Below, piece after piece: positions 58,347 to 64,000 of a stretch of DNA of 64,000 nucleotides. Positions within the stretch are counted from its first letter, which is position 1, and each line of letters begins with the position of its first letter. The position numbers and the translations under genes are program-made. This DNA comes from Liquidambar formosana (Eukaryota; Streptophyta; Magnoliopsida; Saxifragales; Altingiaceae). The notes under the pieces were generated by a model. It was not told where the DNA came from, did not search any database, and saw nothing but the letters and a program-made list of their open reading frames with translations. Location of the stretch: assembly GCA_039720395.1 (NCBI GenBank), contig CM077824.1, forward strand, positions 26,427,278 to 26,491,277. Direction: 5' to 3'.

Positions 58347-61004
58347 ATGTCATCAAGCAAGGACTCAAGCACCAAGTATCCATTCTATGGGGTCAAAAGC
58401 ACGTACAAGGCACCACTCTATGATGCTCCACAAGCTAGGGTGTTGCTTGAACCCGACAAGCATCTCTCATTCATCCATTCCCAACAAGAAGTAAGTTTAC
58501 CCAACTTAACACTTTTCTTTTGAATCTTTCGATTCTTTTGATGAAATTGCATTCCCTCCTACTTCTTTTGAATACCCCTTGGGTTGTTGAGTGATATCCC
58601 TTGATTTGGCAAGGATTAAACACACAAATTCTTTTCATTTGAAAGCTTGAAAAATGGCACCCGCCAAGTGTTCGATAAAATTCCCAAGTGAAATAAAGAT
58701 GTTCAATCTTCACCAAATCAATGTATATCAACAAGTAAACCCTCAAGTGAGTAATATGCTATGATTTAGCAAGGATTGACCATACAAAATTCTTTTGTTT
58801 CAAGGCTTGGGAGGTGTCACCCACCAAGTGTTCGATAAAATGCCCAAGTGATAAAAAAGTGTTCAATCCTTGCCAAATTAAGGCACATGAACAAGTAAAC
58901 CCATAAACATACATTAGCAATTCATTTCATGAATAAAAACAACTTTTTGACATCTTGTAGAAAACAATTTGAAACCAATTGCTAGTGTAAGCTTATTATT
59001 TCCATGTTCTTTCAACTAACTCTCAAGGTATTTTCAATGGCTATAGCCCAACTTTCAGGACATGCGCACTCGGTCCTCTGTCAAAGGACTCATTGAATGG
59101 TGGCGAAACATGGAAAACTTCCAACCCATTACCAAAGGCTATATCGAGAAGGCCGGTTTTGGCCCATTCCTAGATCCTCTATGGAATGACCAATGTGATA
59201 GGCAAGCTTTGCTAGCCTTGTCTGAGCTATGGTGGGACACCACCAATACATTCCACTTTGGCTTCGGGGAGATGACACTAACCCCCAAGGACTTCACCAT
59301 GATCACGGGCTTAAGCATTAAAGGCAAAAGCTTGGAATTCTATGAGGAAGCTCACACAGATGAGGATTATCTCCTAGCTTACCTGGGGATGGAGATCGAG
59401 GTCATCAAGAAAGCAGTGCGACGCACTTAGCTTTTCAACAAGTTTGCTAAGCAAAGGGAGAGCGAGGGTGCAAGCCCCGATTGCATTACAAGGGCATTCC
59501 TTCTGTACATGATCTCATGCACATTCTTTGCTGGGACGGGCGACCTAGCCCCTTTGGGTCTTCTTGCAAGCATGGAGGATGTTGACAAGATTAGGAAGTT
59601 CAACTGGGGAGGGGCTGCTCTAGCCACCATGTATCGCACAATGTGTGACATGTCACGTGGTGTGACTAAGGACTTTGGCGGGATGCCCTTTGTTTGGGAG
59701 GTAATGCTACTTCCCTTTCATTCCTTTTTATTTTTTCCTTATATTATCTTTCTTTTTGACTCTTTTCTCAATTTTTGACAGGTTTGGTGCTATGAGTACC
59801 TCAACCTATGTCGCCCATCCCTTGCTGAGGAAACCGTTGAATGGCCTACCCTCAAAAATTACTTCCCTAGTTATGTATCCATTCGGGCGGCGAATCGTCA
59901 TGATTACGCCTTTGCTAGAGCTCACCTAGCAAGCCTCACTGCTGATATGGGGAAATTCTTTCCCCATTCTTTTCCTTTTCTTTTTACTCCCCAATTTCTC
60001 ATTTTGAATTTTTGAACAAATTGAATGGAATCCATGGAAGATATGGGTACCAATGCTACCCAAGCGATGCATTCCTAGCTTGATGTTGACGGGCAAGAGG
60101 GTGCTCTTGGAAGGCCCCGTGGGTAGGTATTGGTACCTAGGGGAGCGTGTCTTACGCCAAGTCATGGGTGATGTGAATGCCGCCATGGCTCCAATGCCTC
60201 CACCACTTAACATGAGGCATGCTAACTTAATGGAGGGGGAGGAGTTGTGGGATGCCTTGAGAGGCTGGGATGCGGAGGAGTTCACTTCTCCTGACATTGC
60301 ATATGACACTTTCTGTCTCCAATATTTGATGAGGCCCAGGGTGACAGGCCTTCCTCCTCAGGGGGTAAGTCTTTAACATTCTCCTAGCCTTTTCTTTTGG
60401 TAGAGACTCTATTTAATAGGTGAACACTTGCAGGGTCGACGAGCACGAGGGCATAGCTCAACAGTGGGCTCAGGAGTGGTTCTTGGCCCTGAGGAAGATG
60501 AGATGGAGGGGGATAGGTCACTACCCTTGCCTCAGCCGAATTGGTTCATTGATTTGTGCAGTGGGTCAAACTTTGTCAAGACCGCCATCACTCATCCTGC
60601 ATTTGATGAATCCCCCAGGATCGACCCAAATCGAGAACAGGTGAGTTCTCTTTATGGGTATTTCTTTCTTTCTTTGAACATTACCTTCAATTTCACCCTT
60701 ATTGATTATCCTAGGTGCCTGCGGCATATGCCCAAGAGTTCATCGACCTTAGTGAGGGCTTGAGGCGTGACCTTGTGAGGATGAGCTTAGCCAAATCCAT
60801 GGCGGAAGCTCGTTTGGATGTCATGGTAAGTGTTCAACCTATTCAAAGTTCTCATATGTGGTTTTCGACCAACTCTATTCTCATACTTGACTTCAATGGA
60901 TTTTGTATATGCAGCCACCACCAGCAATGCGCCCTCCTAGAGCACCTCGTGGGGGTCGTGATGGAGCTGGGCCGAGCCGTAAAAGAAGTTCTAGGAACCG
61001 TTGA
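58347..61004 (+). pseudogene. antisense PMD-family gene, seven exons, lightly damaged
   Basis: Exons inferred from GT/AG sites and from the left copy: 58347-58490, 59059-59700, 59782-59949, 60020-60364, 60434-60640, 60715-60825, 60915-61004, all phase 0, about 568 codons. Exon 2 carries the plant mobile domain pattern ELWWDTTNTFHFGFGEMTLT and KDFTMITGL; exon 4 has IEWNPWKIW and GPVGRYWYLGERVLRQV. The last exon is basic and proline-rich (PPRAPRGGRDGAGPSRKRSS), a possible nuclear signal. Damage: an in-frame TAG at 59428-59430 where the left copy has TGG (Trp). In intron 3 the donor reads GG where the left copy has GT, and the acceptor reads AA where the left copy has AG. It lies antisense to the retrotransposon, upstream of a second antisense gene on the same strand. 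PMD relatives MAIN/MAIL1 act in silencing and genome stability in Arabidopsis; whether this one antagonises silencing is speculation. It was probably functional recently. Confidence 0.85.
58594..58881 (+). repeat. two ~125-bp foldback units in intron 1
   Basis: Each opens with GATTTGGCAAGGATTRA and closes with the inverse TTCAATCCTTGCCAAAT (first unit diverged). The enclosed core CACCAAGTGTTCGATAAAAT is also conserved in the left copy's intron (5960-6260). Confidence 0.68.
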
Positions 61005-61285
61005 GTTCATTTACTTTCTTGTTGGGTTTGTAGAAACAATGAGACTATGGCTATCTTTTTGCATTTCATGCTTGTGTTTTGTAATTGCCACCTAAAACCA
61101 ACTCTCTTATCCCTTATTATGGATACTTGTTGTGCTTGTTTGAATCTATCATTATGATGTTATGGTGCCTTTCTCATGAAAATTTGAGTCAATGTGAGTT
61201 CATAGGAGTGAAAATGGCCTAAAAAGGCCACCCGAACGCGAAAATAGGCAAAACCGGGCGAAACAAGGCAAAACAAGGCGGAGGC
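61005..61285. other. spacer between the two antisense genes
   Basis: Holds a likely 3' end for the first gene and, from 61200, runs of GGCAAAAC/GGCAAAACAAGG leading into the palindromic module. No ORF with support. Confidence 0.5.
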
Positions 61286-61460
61286 CTCGGGTGACCATCT
61301 GGCCCTGGACGGTTAGCCGTCTGGGCCTAGACGGCTGACCGTCCAGCCCCGGACGGTTACCCGAGGTCGACGCGCTTTTTCGCGATTTTTCAGGAATTTT
61401 GCGATTTTGACGGTTCTACTCCCTTTAGGACTCGAATTTGTGACCCTTTTCCTATAAAAA
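61286..61460 (+). promoter_or_regulatory. promoter of the second antisense gene: 22-bp-phased module and TATA box
   Basis: CGG cores at about 61288, 61310, 61332 and 61354 (22-bp spacing) in GGACGGTTAGCCGTC, AGACGGCTGACCGTCC and GGACGGTTACCCGAG. CCTATAAAAAC (61451-61461) lies ~50 bp before the ATG at 61508, which suits a short leader. Confidence 0.65.
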
Positions 61461-61507
61461 CACACGAGGGGAGTCTTCTAACTCACCTATTTTCATTGAC
61501 AATAATT

Positions 61508-62794
61508 ATGGAAGCCTTGGATGGGTTCTTAAGAGGGTTTTTGGCAGTCATGGCTGCCAAAGACAAAACTGAGTTTAAGCGCTTCGGTTTGGAACCATTG
61601 CTCTCCATAAGGCACATGAAGCTCGAGACGACCCTTCTCACTGCTGCTACATACTTCTGGGATCCTCAAATCCATGTCTTTCGATTTAATTATGAAGAAT
61701 TATGCCCAACCATGGAGGAATTCTGTGCTTTATTTGGAGTTTCGCCCGCAGGGCCATTCATTCTTCCTACACCTCGCTCGGATTACCTTGCTTCCTTCTC
61801 GGATTTTCTTGGCATTCCTCAAAGGGACGCAACGATCTTCGTCAAGGATCATATGGTGGACTTATTGAAGTTAGCAACCTCATTCTTGGCTCATGATAGC
61901 GAAGGTACTCTGACTTTCACCCTTCAAATTCAGCGTGCACTCGCTTTTTGCTTAATTGGTCGCTTTCTCATATCCACCGGCACTCTTCAAGCCCCTGTTC
62001 AAATATGTGAGTTGATTACCCCTCTTCTCAAGCGACATAACATTATTCCCTTGGTATTAGCTGAAACCTTGAATGGTTTAGATAAAATTCATGGCAACCC
62101 CAAAGTGCCTTTAGAAGGTAGCCCCTTTTTACTGCAAATGTGGCTGCTCGAGTGCTTGAACTTTCTTTCTCCCACCACTATCACTCCATACAAGCCTCAG
62201 CACTTCTGTCTGCGCCGAGTTGAACTCCCTGGGCCGTTCTCTTTAAGAGATTGGTTGGGTTATTTCCACACGCTGTCATGGCGGAACATCAAATGGTACG
62301 TCTTTACATGGGGGTGTAAAGAGCAGGTACTTTTTCGAACCTCGGGGTGTGCTTTTGTCAAACTCATAGGACTGAGGTCGACTTCCTTCTATTGGGCTTC
62401 GAGAATTCTTCGCCAGATGGGCGCCATGCAAACCATACCGTCCTTAACAGGACCTTGTTGCTCTGTGGAACCTGTCGGTCCTACCATAATCAAGTGGGCG
62501 AGGACTCGCTGGCCTACAGACCTGAAATTGACTCGGATTGCCAATACTGAAGGGCCTTTCGAGATGAGTAGAGAATATAAGCAATGGTTGAAGGATGATT
62601 TGGGCGAAAGGGAAACTTCTCTCCGAGAAAGAATTTATGACCTTATCAAGGACACAAGACTTGGACTTTGCAGAGAAGACATTCTTGAAGCAGTGGAGGC
62701 ATCCCACGGCCATGACTCGCGAAAGAAAAGAAGACTTGATAGAGGGAGACAGAAGACAAACAAAATGACTCTGAAGAAACTCAAGAGGACTTAA
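61508..62794 (+). CDS. second antisense PMD-type (DUF7745-like) protein of the retrotransposon
   Basis: Intact 428-codon ORF; the first ATG in frame is 61508, ~50 bp after a TATA box. Residues about 35-85 read LETTLLTAATYFWDPQIHVF and RFNYEELCPTMEEFCALFGV, the same W-D-x(3-4)-H-x-F-x-F-x(3)-E-x-x-P-T-x-E-E-F pattern seen in plant mobile domain proteins and in the first antisense gene, so the two are probably distant paralogues. The middle is mostly helical-looking with tryptophans (LRDWLGYFHTLSWRNIKWYV). The last ~30 residues are strongly basic (SRKKRRLDRGRQKTNKMTLK), a likely nuclear or nucleic-acid-binding tail. It lies between the first antisense gene and the end of pol, on the strand opposite to pol. 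The DUF7745 label is from memory of similar retrotransposon-associated proteins. Function unknown; no catalytic motif seen. The left element lacks it. Confidence 0.85.
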   Translation: MEALDGFLRGFLAVMAAKDKTEFKRFGLEPLLSIRHMKLETTLLTAATYFWDPQIHVFRFNYEELCPTMEEFCALFGVSPAGPFILPTPRSDYLASFSDFLGIPQRDATIFVKDHMVDLLKLATSFLAHDSEGTLTFTLQIQRALAFCLIGRFLISTGTLQAPVQICELITPLLKRHNIIPLVLAETLNGLDKIHGNPKVPLEGSPFLLQMWLLECLNFLSPTTITPYKPQHFCLRRVELPGPFSLRDWLGYFHTLSWRNIKWYVFTWGCKEQVLFRTSGCAFVKLIGLRSTSFYWASRILRQMGAMQTIPSLTGPCCSVEPVGPTIIKWARTRWPTDLKLTRIANTEGPFEMSREYKQWLKDDLGERETSLRERIYDLIKDTRLGLCREDILEAVEASHGHDSRKKRRLDRGRQKTNKMTLKKLKRT

Positions 62795-63130
62795 AGACTC
62801 AAAGAATAGAACATCTATGGCATGTCGATAGTTCTTTTACTTAACATCAATAAATTGTTATGTCAAACAATTAGTTTCAAATGAATTGCCAATAATAATC
62901 TACTTTCGAGATTTTTCTGTGATTGTGCTGTTTGGACCGCACCCAATGTAACTTTATGGGCTGCCTACGTATCCCCGTTTTCTTTTTCTTTTCTTTTTTT
63001 TTTCTTTTCTTTCTTCTTTTCTTTTTTCTTTTCTTTTCTTTTTTTTCTTTTTGGGGAATCAGGTCCTACGTAGTTCTAATGCCTTAACTTTTGCCTAGGC
63101 CGCCTTTACAGGTTTTCAACCTAGCAGGCC
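62795..63130. other. pol/antisense-gene junction: pyrimidine tract and post-pol motif
   Basis: A C/T-rich tract (62983-63052) lies between TGGGCTGCCTACGTATCC and ATCAGGTCCTACGTAGTTC. The post-pol motif (on minus GCTAGGTTGAAAACCTGTAA, then GGCGGCCTAGGC) is at 63129-63080, 2 bp past the integrase stop. Convergent 3' ends of pol and of the antisense gene fall in these 336 bp. Confidence 0.65.
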
Positions 63131-64000
63131 TTATACATAATACTTCTTTAATTGATCCAAATTGGTGGGACGAGCGAACTCGATCCCATCCAAATCCATA
63201 AGTCGAACAGCTCCTGCTGGCAATATCTCCTTAATGACGTACGGTCCTCCCCAACTTGGTTTGAACTTTCCTCGTGGATCGAAAATTGGAGCTCGGATCT
63301 CTTTCAACACTAAATCCCCTTTCTTCAAGCCTCTGTCTTTGACATGTTTGTTGAACGCCCTTGCGACTCTTCTCTGGTACCCTTGCAAGTAGTAGAGAGC
63401 CCTCAATCGCCTTTCGTCTAGCAATGCCAACTCATCATAATGACCTTTGATCCAGTCCACCTCTGCTAGCTGACTTTCCACAGCAACCCTTAACGAAGGA
63501 ACTTCTAATTCGACTGGTAGAACAGCCTCCATTCCATACACCAAAGCATACTGTGTAGCCCCTGTTGACGATCTGACTGACGTTCTGTACCCCCATAATG
63601 CCAATGGTAGTTTCTCATGCCAATCAGTGTACGTGTCAGCCGTTTTCTGTAATATCTTCTTGATGTTCTTGTTGGCGGATTCCACTACGCCGTTTGTCTG
63701 CGGGCGATACGGGGACGACAAGTGGTGAACGATCTTGTACTTCCGCAAGAGTTCTTTGGTCTCCTTCTGGAAATGCTGACCGTTATCTGAAATGACCTCA
63801 TGCGATACCCCATATCGGTAGATAATGTTGAGCTGTATGAACTGCACCACCTTTTTAGCATTCAAAACTTTGAAGGAAGCTGCTTCCACCCATTTGGTAA
63901 AGTAATCGATGGCTACCAAAATGTATTCATGACCATTGGATGCCTTCGGCTTAATCTGTCCGATGATATCTATTCCCCATACTGCAAACGGCCATGGGGT
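63131..64000 (-). CDS. Ty3/gypsy integrase, C-terminal part of pol (partial)
   Basis: Open frame on the minus strand from the window edge (64000) to the stop at 63131, 289 residues visible; it continues beyond the window. It has the integrase catalytic core with the three acidic residues: D in WPFAVWGIDIIG, D in EVISDNGQHF and E in PQTNGVVESANKN. Downstream come ALWGYRTSVRSSTGATQYAL and a C-terminal domain with GDLVLKEI and KFKPSWGGPYVIKEI, ending DQLKKYYV. This is typical of the Tat branch of Ty3/gypsy, where no chromodomain follows. The enzyme inserts the cDNA into host DNA in the nucleus. No frameshift is seen in the visible part, so this copy may be young. Its 3' end faces the two antisense PMD genes. 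Confidence 0.95.
   Translation of the reverse strand, partial: TPWPFAVWGIDIIGQIKPKASNGHEYILVAIDYFTKWVEAASFKVLNAKKVVQFIQLNIIYRYGVSHEVISDNGQHFQKETKELLRKYKIVHHLSSPYRPQTNGVVESANKNIKKILQKTADTYTDWHEKLPLALWGYRTSVRSSTGATQYALVYGMEAVLPVELEVPSLRVAVESQLAEVDWIKGHYDELALLDERRLRALYYLQGYQRRVARAFNKHVKDRGLKKGDLVLKEIRAPIFDPRGKFKPSWGGPYVIKEILPAGAVRLMDLDGIEFARPTNLDQLKKYYV

Larger units (their letters stand above)
53153..64000 (-). mobile_element. 3' part of a minus-strand Ty3/gypsy Tat/Ogre-like element with antisense cargo
   Basis: From right to left (sense): integrase end (64000-63131), post-pol motif (63129-63080), two antisense genes on the plus strand (61508-62794 and 58347-61004), repeat-rich 3' UTR (57730-56180), polypurine tract (56178-56166) and 3' LTR (56165-53153). 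It is inserted into the Tekay-like LTR; the left flank is GGGAC (53148-53152). The other LTR and gag lie beyond the window. Confidence 0.87.

Overview
The window looks like plant nuclear DNA, probably from a non-grass flowering plant. It has long nested stacks of LTR retrotransposons, AT-rich spacers with microsatellites, LINE and SINE-like debris, and one intact intronless host gene for a secreted leucine-rich-repeat (LRR) protein. There is no prokaryotic, organellar or rRNA signal.

Layout. (1) 381-11376: 3' part of a plus-strand Ty3/gypsy element resembling the Tat/Ogre lineage. Its last pieces are a post-pol motif, an antisense plant-mobile-domain (PMD) gene broken by a solo LTR of the same family (2750-5457, 5-bp duplication), a tandem-repeat 3' UTR, a polypurine tract and an LTR that lost its last ~80 bp. 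(2) 11377-19872: AT-rich DNA with a Ty1/copia LTR, a hairpin MITE, a long-TIR element and LINE debris. (3) 19873-33.7 kb: a nested stack resolved mostly by target-site duplications. An old SIRE-like LTR holds a gag-only SIRE-like element (20095-31657). Inside that element are an Angela-like solo LTR (in gag) and a Tekay-like solo LTR (in the 5' LTR), and the Tekay-like LTR itself contains a Tat-like solo LTR. A SIRE-like solo LTR sits in the outer copy. (4) 33.7-47.2 kb: low-copy spacer with LINE RNase H debris, foldback repeats, the LRR gene (41723-42988) and a SINE-like unit. (5) 47276-64000: a second stack. A Tat-like LTR with its 3' UTR was entered by a Tekay-like LTR, which was entered by a minus-strand Tat/Ogre-like element of the same family as region 1. 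That last element shows integrase on the minus strand and two plus-strand (antisense) PMD-type genes between integrase and the 3' LTR.

How parts work together. The Tat-like elements carry sense gag-pol plus an antisense cargo of nuclear-looking PMD proteins. In the right-hand element the LTR promoter and both antisense genes each have a copy of the same ~80-bp GC-rich palindromic module upstream of a TATA-like box. More generally, most LTR families here, both Ty1/copia and Ty3/gypsy, carry arrays or pairs of short palindromes spaced 20-22 bp apart (two DNA turns) 50-300 bp upstream of TATA. The palindromic word differs between families, yet CGATCG-type words are shared across the copia/gypsy divide. 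I regard this phased-palindrome promoter architecture, together with its presence in front of the antisense PMD genes, as the best candidate for an undescribed system.
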